A DNA stretch of 64,000 nt from Eucommia ulmoides (lineage: Eukaryota; Streptophyta; Magnoliopsida; Garryales; Eucommiaceae). Made by a program: the position numbers and the translations under genes. Location: positions 45,496,147-45,560,146 of the forward strand of contig CM028328.1 in the NCBI GenBank assembly GCA_016647705.1, read 5' to 3'. Within the stretch, counting starts at the first letter, position 1; each line of letters starts with the position of its first letter. The notes under the pieces were generated by a model. The model was given only the letters and a program-made list of their open reading frames with translations. It searched no databases and had not been told where the DNA came from. This document shows positions 35,349 through 45,438 of this stretch, piece after piece.

Positions 35349-35660
35349 AAACGCAGAAGTGTTCTGCGTTTTTGCTTTTCATTTTTTTTTCTTTTGGTTT
35401 TGAAAAACGCATTCGTGTTCTGCGTTTTTAAAAACGCAGAACACGAATGCATTTTTGTCTTTTATTTTTATTTTTATTTTTATTTTTTTTTGCCCTTTGA
35501 AAAACGCAAAACCGATTTGCGTTTCTTTAAAAACGCAAATCGGTTTTGCGTTTTTAACTCAGCCCCAATATTTTAAAAACGCATTTTGAAAATGCGTTTT
35601 TTGAAAAACGCAAATCCTTATTGCATTTTACTCCGATTCTGTAAATAAGTTTCAACTGTA
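35349..35660. repeat. Right subterminal hairpin array of the MULE
   Basis: At least five palindromic units: AAAACGCAGAAGTGTTCTGC near 35347, ACGCATTCGTGTTCTGCG with its mirror image near 35405-35450, AAACGCAAAACCGATTTGCG with its mirror near 35503-35552, CGCATTTTGAAAATGCG near 35580, and the terminal AAACGCAAATCCTTATTGC. The frame is the same as at the left end, but the inner bases differ. Confidence 0.88.
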
Positions 35661-36070
35661 CTGTTTTCAGAATTTAAGTTTTTAATATATATTTATTTCG
35701 TCAAGAACTCGTGAAAAGATATGATTTATTTAATGCAATTTTTCATTTCAACAACATTATTCAAGGATATTAAACTCGAAACTCTATAGGTTGCACACAC
35801 ATCGACTATCCATGAATTTGTGATATATTGATCTTGACATGTCCAATATGCTTAAATATCACAATATGAGTTATATGTTTGACCATATCATGCAAATTTA
35901 AAAAATTCACCTATTGATCATAACGAATTCTTCATCCAATAAATATAATTTTAATAAAACATTTCTCGGATTTTCAAAATCCATTTTTGGCAAAAAAAAA
36001 AAAAAAAAAAAAAGAAAAGAAGGAGAGAAATGGTTTTTGAAAAACCGTTTATACGCATGGGAGTTCCACT

Positions 36071-36303
36071 AGTTATGGGTCCTTTAATTAATCCAATAAA
36101 AGAATAGTTTTCTAAAGGAAAGTGTAGATGTCTATGTTCACCTTTATCAAATTACACATTTAACTCCTTAATTAACACATTTATTTAGTTATGGGTCCTT
36201 TAATTAATCCAATAAAAGAATAGTTTTCTAAAGGATAGTGTAGATGTCTATGTTGACCTTTATCAAATTACACATTTAACTCCTTAATTTACATATTTAT
36301 TTT
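36071..36303. repeat. Tandem duplication, two 116-bp units
   Basis: AGTTATGGGTCCTTTAATTA begins at 36071 and again at 36187. The two units differ at only a few positions (GGAAAG/GGATAG, GTTCACC/GTTGACC), so the duplication is recent compared with the surrounding elements. Confidence 0.95.
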
Positions 36304-36870
36304 AATATCGTTAATGATTTTGAATGAAAAATGGCATGTACTTAGAACATGGCCTTCTAATAGAGATATTTGTCGTCATTTATTTTTTTTTACCTTTAAA
36401 TATTAAAATTACAAATAAAATAAAATAGTCCATTTTATTTTTTCTCAACTAAAATGTTAATTTGTTTTAGTCAAAAGTAAAAAGGGATGATTTGTATATT
36501 TTAAAAAGAAAAAAGATAAAAATATAATTAGACAAGAGTATAAGGAAGTGAAAAATCTCATCTCATGAGCTAGTTTTTGGAGTAGAGATGAAATAACATA
36601 AAAATATCTCCATTGTTTATTTTACGGAATCGAAACAAATATGAAATTTGAGGTATCAAATGTGTAATTTGACGAGTCTCAGAGTCCCATAAACACATAA
36701 CCTATACTTTAGGGACCAAAAATGTAACTTAATCTCGTGTAAAATGAAAATCTTAGACATCACAATTTATAATTTATTCCACCCCTCATTCTCTTACATT
36801 AGTGACATAAATTTAAGGTTAGATGAGAAATATTAAGTATAATTAATTGTGTTAATTAACTAGAATAAAT

Positions 36871-37141
36871 CTTCATTAAAATCTTGTTTATATATAAGAC
36901 GTGGTTTAATGTTTCTTCTACATCCTATATGCGCCACAATAATTTTCAGAAATGCAAAAAATTATTATTACTATCAAAATGTAAAAGTTATTATACGCCA
37001 CTAAAACGTTGGGTTTATCCCACATCAGATGTGGAATGGGTTAGTGGTCAAATTATAAATGTGAGAGAAAATCTCACCTTGTGGTTTTATGTAGAAGAAA
37101 CGTTAAATCACGTCTTATATATGGACAAGATTTTAATGGAG
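36871..37141. mobile_element. Fold-back MITE with arms of about 53 bp
   Basis: The left arm (36871-36923, starting CTTCATTAAAATCTTG) and the right arm (37089-37141, ending CAAGATTTTAATGGAG) are near-perfect reverse complements with about five differences. The middle contains a shorter palindrome (TCCCACATCAGATGTGGAAT). ACTAG occurs at 36859 and at 37142 and could be the target duplication, but the left one is 7 bases from the arm. The superfamily is not clear. Confidence 0.75.
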
Positions 37142-37180
37142 ACTAGTTTTAGGCCCGCGCTAAGCGCAAATTTTAGAGTA
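37142..37180 (-). mobile_element. Helitron-like 3' end (minus strand)
   Basis: On the minus strand, TTTGCGCTTAGCGCGGGCC forms a short GC-rich hairpin followed by CTAAAACTAG and then T. A hairpin about 10 bases before a terminal CTRR with a T outside is the Helitron 3' signature. No RepHel protein and no clear 5' TC end were found. Confidence 0.4.
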
Positions 37181-38002
37181 ATTTAAATGTGTATTTTAGT
37201 TAACTAAATAAATTTAATTTTGTATTAGCTATATTTTTTTTTATATTATTTATGTGAGTTAATTATGAATTATTGAGATCATCAGAAATATTTAAGATTT
37301 TTTTTTTATGGTAATATTTGTTTTCGATTAACATTACGAACATTTTAGTTTTATGAGTTTAAAATGAGGATATTGTTTAGTGTTTGTTGAAATGATAAAA
37401 TCTTAATTGAACATAATGTTAATTTTAAGAAAACCGTGCGATTGCGTATTCATTTTTTTTTATATTTGTACTATAGTAAGAAAATAAATCCATTTTTTTA
37501 ATTTTACTTATTTGATTTGGTCAGATATTTTTTTCCTCTTTTGTTATCTTTTCTCTTTTTTATTTTTATTTTATTTTTATTTTTTTTTATTTTTCACGAT
37601 CTCTTCAAATAATCAATCTACCTTTACACACACCAAACAAAGATGTAATTATATACACCTTTCGACACCCCTAATCAAAAGATAATTATAAACACCTTTA
37701 CAAATCCGCAAACAAAAAAATAATTATGTAAACTTTTATACGAACACAAACAAAATATAATTATATAAATCTTTACGCACCCACAAACAAAAAATTAATT
37801 ATAAATGTCTTTATACATCCACAAATGATTTTTCAATTTTTTTTTTCAAAATTACATCAACAATTTTTTTTTTTCAAAATTACAACTAAAAGATATTAAC
37901 TTATTTTAAATAAGATATTACGAACATAAATTTTTTTTCGGCTCAAGTTTTTCAAGGAACAAAAATAGAAACATGGGAATAGAAACATAAAACTAATAGG
38001 CG

Positions 38003-38003
<1 letters not shown>

Positions 38004-38047
<44 letters not shown>
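38004..38047. repeat. (AT)n microsatellite
   Basis: An uninterrupted AT dinucleotide run of about 44 bases followed by TTTATTTATGG. Confidence 0.97.
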
Positions 38048-38050
<3 letters not shown>

Positions 38051-38297
38051 TTATGGAAGATCAATCACAATTTTTGCCACATATATAATGTGGAATTTAA
38101 GGTTTAGTATGAAGTATAAATTCAAATTTGGCTTAGACAAATTTATGGCCATCCATTTCACATTAGTAAAATTAATAGAATATTAATTGTGGAATGAATT
38201 AATCTTAGCCATCCATTTTACATTTTAATAGGATTTAAGAGATGATTAATACTTAAGTCTCATGCATTTTAAGGTGTTGTCTTCCACTTTTAATATT

Positions 38298-38326
38298 ACT
38301 AGTTTTATAACCGCACAATGTGGGGA
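38298..38326 (-). mobile_element. Second Helitron-like 3' end (minus strand)
   Basis: The minus strand reads CCCCACATTGTGCGG (hairpin arms CCCCACA/TGTGCGG), then TTATAAAACTAG, then T. The arrangement is the same as at 37142, with the arm bases changed in a compensated way. It lies 1.15 kb from the first. Confidence 0.4.
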
Positions 38327-39064
38327 TTTAAAAAAATAAATTAAATTTATATTAAAAGATATTTAACATTTGACTATTATATATGAAACATTTAGTGTTA
38401 TTTCTTTTAATTTATAATATTTTTTTAAAATAAAAAATTAATACATTTAAAAAAAATGTCATTTTCGATCACTCTAATTTATTTCTACACTTCAAAATAA
38501 TAAACAAAAGAACAACATAAATTTAAGTATTAAATTCTAAGAGGAGATATACAATTTTTAAAATTGTCAATGTGTGTTTAAATAGTAACTTTATTTATTT
38601 ATTTATAGTTATTTTAATTTTGTTTTTGAGGCTAACTTTTTAACAAAATAATAGCTTTCATTTTGTGTTGTTTAATAGTTATTATTATTATTATTATTAT
38701 TAGAAATTTGAATAGTGATTATCAATAAAAAATCACAACAAAAGAGAAAAAAAATATATTATTTTGGCCAATTTAATATGTAATATTAAAAAAAAAGAAA
38801 AAAGAAAGACATTTATTTTGAATTGGAAGAAAATAATTGAATTATTTGGGTAATTAATTAAAATGAAAAAAAAATTAAGTATGAAGGATTCAATTAATTT
38901 ACCTTAAAATGTTATTAAAATTACACCATCTTTAAAAACAAAAAATATGAAAAATCATAATATTATTTTGGGGAGTTAATATCATGAGGGTAAAATAAAT
39001 ATTGACCATTCATCCAAATGAATATAAATTGAGAGATGAATAATATTTTTTTCAAAGATTATCT

Positions 39065-39604
39065 AAAGATAAACAAGTATGGGTTCTAAAAGTAACGGAC
39101 ATTGACCCAGCTAACAAGATTGGACCCACTTAGATTGGGTACCACTTAGAAACTGTTTGAGGTACTCCTTGCAGGTTATTCTGAAAACATCATTAAGCAA
39201 GGAAAAATGGTTCCTGGATAGTGGTTATTCTAGACGCAAAACGAGCGAAAAATCTAAATTTACTTCTTTAACACCAAGAGACAGAGATTATGTGACTTTT
39301 GGAGACAACGCCAAGAGTTAGATTATTAGTATAGATAATATCGGTAATGGTTCTACTACTATTGAGTATGTTTTATTGGTAGATGGTCTTAATCATAATT
39401 TTCTTAGTGTAAGTTAATTATGTGAGGCTATAATGTTATTTTTGATAATAATAATAGGTGCATCATTAAGAATGGACAAGATAGTAGTATCTTACTTATG
39501 ACATCACATGTTGAAAATGTTAACACTTGTTCATTTGAGGATTTTTTAGCACAAAATTTATCATGTTTAATTGTTTTTTAGCACACTTAGTAGGATTTTT
39601 TTTG
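39065..39604 (+). mobile_element. Ty1/copia (SIRE-like) fossil: protease / GAG-pre-integrase part
   Basis: The plus strand encodes a copia protease region: a WFLDSG-type motif at about 39213 and a SKFTSLTPRDRDYVTFGDNA stretch, followed by a VLLVDGLNHNFLSVS block. The left edge meets AT-rich DNA; the right edge meets gypsy LTR sequence near 39605. It probably belongs to the copia that continues at 60146, with gypsy sequence inserted between. Broken fossil. Confidence 0.88.
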
Positions 39605-39969
39605 TTCATTCTTCTCTCGTTGAAAATTGGATTCATTATTTTAGGTGTGACCGAACCCTTATGGGTTGCCTACGTACTTTGGGTAGTTACAGAAGATCAG
39701 GTCAAATGTAGTTCATCCATATATTAAAATTAAAAGCTGGGTTGGTTTTAGTTAAAAGTTGAGTTCATTTTAGTTAAAGGACTGGTTCGTTTTAGTTAAT
39801 TTCAGCTGATTAGTAGTTAGTTTTGGATGTGAACAACCTAAATGACAACCTTAATTAGCTATTATTAACAGTTTTTAAAGTTGTGAACAACCTAAATCAC
39901 AACTAATTAGGTTCATTATTAATCGTTTCTTAAGTGTTGTTGATGTTCTTGAAATAGTTTTTTATGATT

Positions 39970-41332
39970 GGTATCAGAATATTACATCGCTACTTTAACC
40001 ACAAGTGTATGAGTCAAGTTTTATAGAATAGTGGATGAGAAGGGGTGTCGTATCCACAAGGATTGAATTAAATTATCGTTAAGTACCACGATTATCATAA
40101 CCGAATTTTATCTAGGCGACTCAAATGAGGGTTTTTGTTTTTAGTTATATACTAAACTAATTAAATTAACTAATTAAATTACAATACTAAATATTTATTA
40201 TATGGGAATAGATTATCTAGATATTAATTTCGTTTACTTATATGTGTTTGATCCAATCTAGTTTACATTAACGGTATTCAAACTATCCGATAATCTAGGT
40301 ATCGAAAACTCACTCACTACCTCTCCCGAGTGTAAAGTGAATGAATATTCGACTTCGAATCAACGCCGATGTCCCCATCTAGCATCTAAATGACACTAAT
40401 CACATGAGTCTTGCCCCAACCTCACGGATTGCATACTTTCTAATACTCTCCCGAGTCATTAGATCGTCACGTTGTATTTAAACCCTAGTCCGAATTTGGA
40501 GTTACCTCTCCCGAGTGTCAAATCCCAATTTTTCAATATATCTTAACAAGCATATAAATGAAGTGAAAGAATGGTAAACACAATCAAACATGCAAGAACA
40601 ATCGTTAACAAAACACGAATTCAAACAAACAACGTTTTCATGAACTAATTCAATCCCTAGACAATAGATATTTAGTTACTCATGATCATAACCCAATATT
40701 CAACATTACATAAGAATAATATCATCATACAAGTTACAAAGTTTAAGAACAAAGAGAGAAACAAAGAAATGAAAGTAAATCCGTGAAGTAGAGTGTTCAA
40801 CTTCTGCGAAATCGGCTTTGGTCTTGTTTCCTCTTCTCCTTTTGATGATTTCTCCTCTTGGTTCTTGATCTTGAGCTCTCAAGTATCTCCAAAGATGTCC
40901 CCAAAAACCGTGCCTATTGTTTTGGGGAATAAGGGGATATTAAGGGATCCAAAATATCTAAGAAAATATCCTAAAATATCTAAGCCACCTGGTGTCGGAC
41001 CGCTACAGCAGTGGAAAGCACCATTGCAGTGGTGGAGACCATCGCTGCAATTGTGAAGTTCACCACTACAGTGGTAGTAAAGAAGAATGTTTCTATTTGA
41101 TTAATCTCTCCAGTGGTGAGTCTGCAGTTTCTGAACTTGGCGTTTTTCAACTTTTCTCTACTGACGTCCCACCGATTTGCTCGATTTTCAATCATTTTTA
41201 TCCCTTTTCGTCCCAAACACCTGATTTATACAAAAACAAATAAAAACGAATTAAAACATATTAAAACACAACAAGAACACTCAAAAACTACCAAAATCGA
41301 TTTAGAAATATATAGATAAATTCCACCTATCA
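39970..41332 (-). repeat. 3' LTR of TR-GAG copy B
   Basis: On the plus strand it begins TGGTATCAGAATATTACATC and ends CCACCTATCA. The other LTR of the element (44036-45438) begins TGGCAGCGGAATATTACGTC. The first bases happen to look like a tRNA-Met primer site but are the LTR terminus. Confidence 0.9.
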
Positions 41333-43092
41333 AATACTTCCAAACATAGAATTTTGCTAATCCTCGAGCAAAACACCCACACAATAAATTAAACTACCAC
41401 GAATAATTAACTAACTTTAATACTAAACACGAAAAAACATAAATGAACTAGAAGTAACATTATGCGAGTTTTGAATTCACCTAATAAACCAAAATGTTTT
41501 TCCCTCAATGGCCCCTGATCAAATCAAGTTCAGGAATAAAACACACCACGTGGTGTTCTAGAATTTCAACACTCAATATCAGTAAAGGTCATTCTAGATC
41601 CATTCAAAGTGTGTGTGTGAAAACTCAAATATATAACTATCCAAACACCGGATTGGATTATTCACTAACCAAACTCATGACTTTCACCGTAAAGGATTAA
41701 GAAATCCATATGCTTGACTGGGTTTGACTCTCCACTAATGTAGGCTTGGAAGCTCAAAAGATCAATAGGGCTTAGTTCGGTTTTTAGAAAATGGCCAAGG
41801 GTATGTTAGGAATAAAAAACAAGTAACCGTTATAATTCAATGATACCCGAGGTACAACGCTTGGTGCTCAATCTTACTCGTAACCCCAAACATTTAAGAA
41901 ACACAATCCTGAACAAACATTTAAGAACATTGTACTCACTTGTCAAAAGAAACGAAAATAAAACTATACTTACATAATTTTATTTTATTTTAATCAAACC
42001 ACACCCCCAAACTTATATGATTTGAACAATTAAAGAGGTGTGGGAATACGATAGAAAAATGTCAAGTGAGTACTCTAATACCGAACTAATCAAACATTCG
42101 CCCCAAACCCAACTGCTCACTTCAAGTAGCACAAACAAATACTAACTTGATTTTGACTCACATTTTGCCCTTGGTTTAGCAATTTAAGTTTGGAAAAAGT
42201 TTTATTAGCCAGGGCATTTGTTACGTGTTCGAAATTGAAACTGCTATAGGCCTCGACAAGGTAACGAGGGGTAAACATTTTACAAGTTAAGCTACAAAGG
42301 CTCAAGCGATAAAAATAAAAGCCTAAATCATGTCTCCTAAACTATCTTGCCTAGGATTTCGCCTCAAGTTTCCCCCAATAAGGTTCTAGATTCCTTAAAA
42401 TTGTCATGAACTTGCTACTGAATAATCGGTGTCAAATCGTTTGAATAGCTATACAATGAGTCTATGTGATTGTGCAATTTAGGATAAAAAATAACTTTAA
42501 CCTAATCTACATGCCAAGCACACAAAACATATGAATGGGCACTACCCCTGACCTCGATATACAATTGAGGGATAATTTTCATCATCGGGTAATGGCCCAG
42601 AAGATCTCAACAACTCAACACACAATTACTACTTCATACATAAACATATTGATACTAATACTAAACAAATATGCATACAATTGAACAATAAAATATTTAA
42701 ACTTAAACTACATAACTAATAATAAGAAAACATAATAGCATACTAAATATCACCACAAACTTAAAATGGGCAATGTCCATAACGACCCAACATAGAACTT
42801 AACAATTGAAATAAAGTATGACGACGAAGGAGGTTTAGAACACGTACCTGGGAGGAAAGACAATCTCGCCTCTGAATGAAGTCGGCGGTGATGAATTAAT
42901 TTATTCTGAAACTTGGGTTGCCTCCCAAGAAGTGCTTGGTTTAATGTCCTCGGCCTGATATGGAGAAGAGCTCATCAAAGAGCGACTTTACTCGTAGTAT
43001 GTGTCATACAATACAACATACGGGTCTTGGTTCAGAACGCCCTCAAGATTGGAAAGATTTGGCAATATATGGCCCGTACTCTCAACATGACT

Positions 43093-43880
43093 CTACTCGG
43101 GCTCATGTGCTTGGGAAGCCTGACTGAACAGTGCTAAAAGCAGTGGAGAACAAGTGAGCCACATCAGATCCTCGTAGATGTGATCGTCTTGGACCGGTGG
43201 TGGCTTCTCAATGGGGGTCTCAAATGGTGGATAATCACAAGTGTTATCTTGTGATTTTTCATCCTCTTTAAACAAACGCAAGTTCCTCCCACTTATTTCC
43301 AGTTCTTCATGGAAGTTTTCAAATACGGATGTAACTGATATGTTTCTCAGTGCCACCGTTTCTGACTCAGCCTCAATAAAGTAGATTAGCTGACCGATTT
43401 GCATTTAAAGAGACATTACAGTTGCAACAGTTTTAGCTCAGGTCGTCTCAATATTGTCAAGACAATCCTTATGCTCATTGAGACAGTAATTTATTTTCCT
43501 CCAGAAAGCCTGAGTCTCCCCCATAAATTCAGTGAACATTTCCTCAAGGGTGGGGGAAGACTCCAAATGTTGGTTCAGGGTGTCAATCCATGGCGTCGAA
43601 ATAGTAGAATTACCCCCAAGCTTAGGTAGCTTGTTGAATAATTCCAACTATAAAAATCAAACTCCACCATGTCTTCCAGCAACCGATAGGCTTCGTCCGT
43701 GGTTAGTTGTTCGAATGAGGTGGTACTATTTCCTCATTCGACCCAATTTCTTGTTGTGTCTAGTAACCCATCGAGGAAGTTCAGTAGTTAACACTCCCTC
43801 AGGAAATGATAGTTTGGGAACCAGATGAGCAACTCCTTATATTGATCTGAATCACAATAAAATGACTCGAAATCCCATTG
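43093..43880 (-). pseudogene. Gag-like region of TR-GAG copy B (fossil)
   Basis: Minus-strand gag-type sequence homologous to that of copy A. Shared segments include NSTISTPWIDT/NTTAPWIDT and IYFIEAESETVALRN/ICFVDAESEAVALRN, with the same order and spacing. A fossil with a handful of breaks. No other retroelement protein lies in the 1.7 kb downstream of it. Confidence 0.75.
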
Positions 43881-44010
43881 AGAAAAATTTAAGAGGACTT
43901 GTTGATGCGCCATCTCCAAGTACCTCGAAAAACAAAAATTATAAACAAAATAAATGCCTAAATTAAAATCAAGTTACTTACTCACAATATCAACAACAAT
44001 CTAAAAACCA

Positions 44011-44029
44011 ATCCCTGGCAACAGTGCCA
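44011..44029 (-). promoter_or_regulatory. Primer binding site of TR-GAG copy B, tRNA-Asp type
   Basis: The minus strand reads TGGCACTGTTGCCAGGGAT six bases after the 5' LTR end, matching the site of copy A with a few changes. Confidence 0.82.
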
Positions 44030-44035
44030 AAAATA

Positions 44036-45438
44036 TGGCAGCGGAATATTACGTCGCTACTTTAAACTCAAGTGTACGGGCCAAGTTTTATAAAATAGTG
44101 AATGAGAAGGGTTGTCTTATCCATAGGGATTGGATTAAATTGTCATTAAGTACCGTGGTTATCATAACCGAATTTTATCTAAGCGACTCAAATTACCGTT
44201 TTTGTTTTTAGTTATATACTAAACTAAATAAATTAACTAATTAAATTACAATACTAAATATATATTTTATGAGAATAGATTATCTAGGGATTAACTTCGT
44301 TTACTTATATGTGTTTGATCCAATCTAGTTTACATTAACAGTATTCAAACTATTCGACAATTTAAGTATCGAAAACTCACTCACTACCTCTCCCGAGTGT
44401 AAAGTGAATGAATATGTGACTTTGCGTCAATGCCAATGTCCCCATATAGCGTCTAAACGACACTAATCACATGAATCTTTCTCCAACCTCACGGATTGCA
44501 TACTTTCTAATACTCTCCTGAGTCATTAGATAGTCACGTTGTGTTTAAATCCTAGTCCGAATTCTGGGTTACCTCTCCCGAGTGTCAAATCCCAATTTCT
44601 TAATATATCTTGACAAGCATATAAATGAAGTAAAAGAATGGTGAACACAATCGAATAGGCAAGAACAATCGTTAACGAAACACGAATTCAAATAAACAAC
44701 ATATTTATGAACTAATTCAATCCCTAGACAGTAGATACTTAGTTACTTATGATTATAACCCAATATTCAACATTACATAAGAATAATATCATCATACAAG
44801 CTACAAAGTTTAAGAACAAAAAGAGAAACAAGGAAATCAAAGCAAATATGTGAAGTAGAGTGTTCTACTTCCGCGAAATCGACTTCGATCTTGTTTTCTC
44901 TTCTTCTCTTGATGATTTCTCCTCTTGGTTCTTGATCTTGAGCTCTCAAGTATCTCCAAAAATGTCCCAAAAACCCATGCCTATTATGTTGGGGAAGAAG
45001 GGATATTAAAGGATCCAAAATATCTAAGAAAATATCCCAAAATATCTAAGTTACCTAGTGTCAGACCGCTCCAGCGGTGGGAAGCACCGCTGTAGCGGTG
45101 GAAAGTTAGTAGGTTTCTACCAATTGACTGCGCAGCGATGAAGTTCACCGCTGCGGCGGTGGTCATACAAAATGTTTCTGTTTGATTGATCGTTGCAGCG
45201 GTAGTTTTCATTGCTACAACGGTGAGCCTGCAGTTTCTGAACTTGGCATTTTTCAAATTTTCTCCACCGACATCCCACCGATTTACTCAATTTTCAATCG
45301 TTTTCATCCATTTTCGTCCCAAACACCTGATTTATACAAAAACAAATAAAAATGAATTAAAATATATTAAAACACAACAAGAACACTCGAAAACTACCAA
45401 AATCGATTTGGAAATATATAGATAAATTGAACCTATCA
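44036..45438 (-). repeat. 5' LTR of TR-GAG copy B
   Basis: About 1.40 kb, ending on the plus strand in GAACCTATCA before the target duplication ATGAT. It is similar throughout to 39970-41332, with a few small length differences. Confidence 0.9.

Larger units (their letters stand above)
28798..35710 (-). mobile_element. Mutator-like element (MULE) carrying a PMD gene
   Basis: 6.9-kb DNA transposon. Its ends are long inverted repeats starting GAGTTCTT (left) and ending AAGAACTC (right). They match over well over 100 bp, including TTAAAAACTTAA and TGAAACTTATTTACA blocks. It is flanked by a 10-bp target duplication with one mismatch (GTAAAAAGAT at 28788-28797, GTGAAAAGAT at 35711-35720). The flanking copia LTR reads continuously across it. 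It encodes a MURA-type transposase and, downstream on the same strand, a plant mobile domain protein. Both subterminal regions consist of AAACGC/GCGTTT hairpins. The genes carry stops, so the element is probably immobile now, but its structure is complete. Confidence 0.93.
28353..36068 (+). mobile_element. Copia 3' LTR with a duplicated start, split by the MULE
   Basis: The LTR start TGTTAGCTTAAGTAGTTTCA follows a purine tract at 28373 and again, as TGTTAGCCTAAGCAGTTTCA, at 28641. A segment of about 268 bp (purine tract plus first part of LTR) is therefore tandemly duplicated. The second unit runs to 28797, is interrupted by the MULE, and resumes at 35711. It probably ends near 36068 (GGGAGTTCCA), giving an LTR of about 0.5 kb. 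The right boundary is inferred from TG...CA ends only. Confidence 0.65.
36304..39064. other. AT-rich stretch without genes
   Basis: About 2.8 kb of very AT-rich DNA between the left and right element blocks. It holds a fold-back MITE (36871-37141), two Helitron-like 3' ends (37142 and 38298), an (AT)n tract (38004-38047), an (ATT)n tract (about 38682-38702) and homopolymer runs. No reading frame resembles a known protein. Confidence 0.7.
39970..45438 (-). mobile_element. TR-GAG-like retrotransposon, copy B, two LTRs
   Basis: 5.47 kb, minus strand. The LTRs are at 44036-45438 (5', about 1.40 kb) and 39970-41332 (3', about 1.36 kb). It is flanked by a perfect 5-bp target duplication ATGAT (39965-39969 and 45439-45443), and the gypsy LTR at 58.03 kb gives the empty site. 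The internal region of about 2.7 kb contains a tRNA-Asp-type primer site, a gag region, and 1.7 kb of non-coding DNA ending in a GTTTGGAAG-like tract before the 3' LTR. There is no pol. By eye roughly nine in ten bases agree between the LTRs, which points to an insertion several million years old. The structure is whole; gag has a few breaks. Confidence 0.92.

Noticed and set aside
36884-37186. 100-codon open frame
   Set aside because: It lies inside the fold-back MITE and uses both arms; no protein family recognised.
39970-39985. TGGTATCAGAATATT resembling a tRNA-Met primer site
   Set aside because: It is the LTR terminus: the sister LTR has TGGCAGCGGAATATT and the target duplication lies directly outside. 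The real primer site is at 44011-44029.
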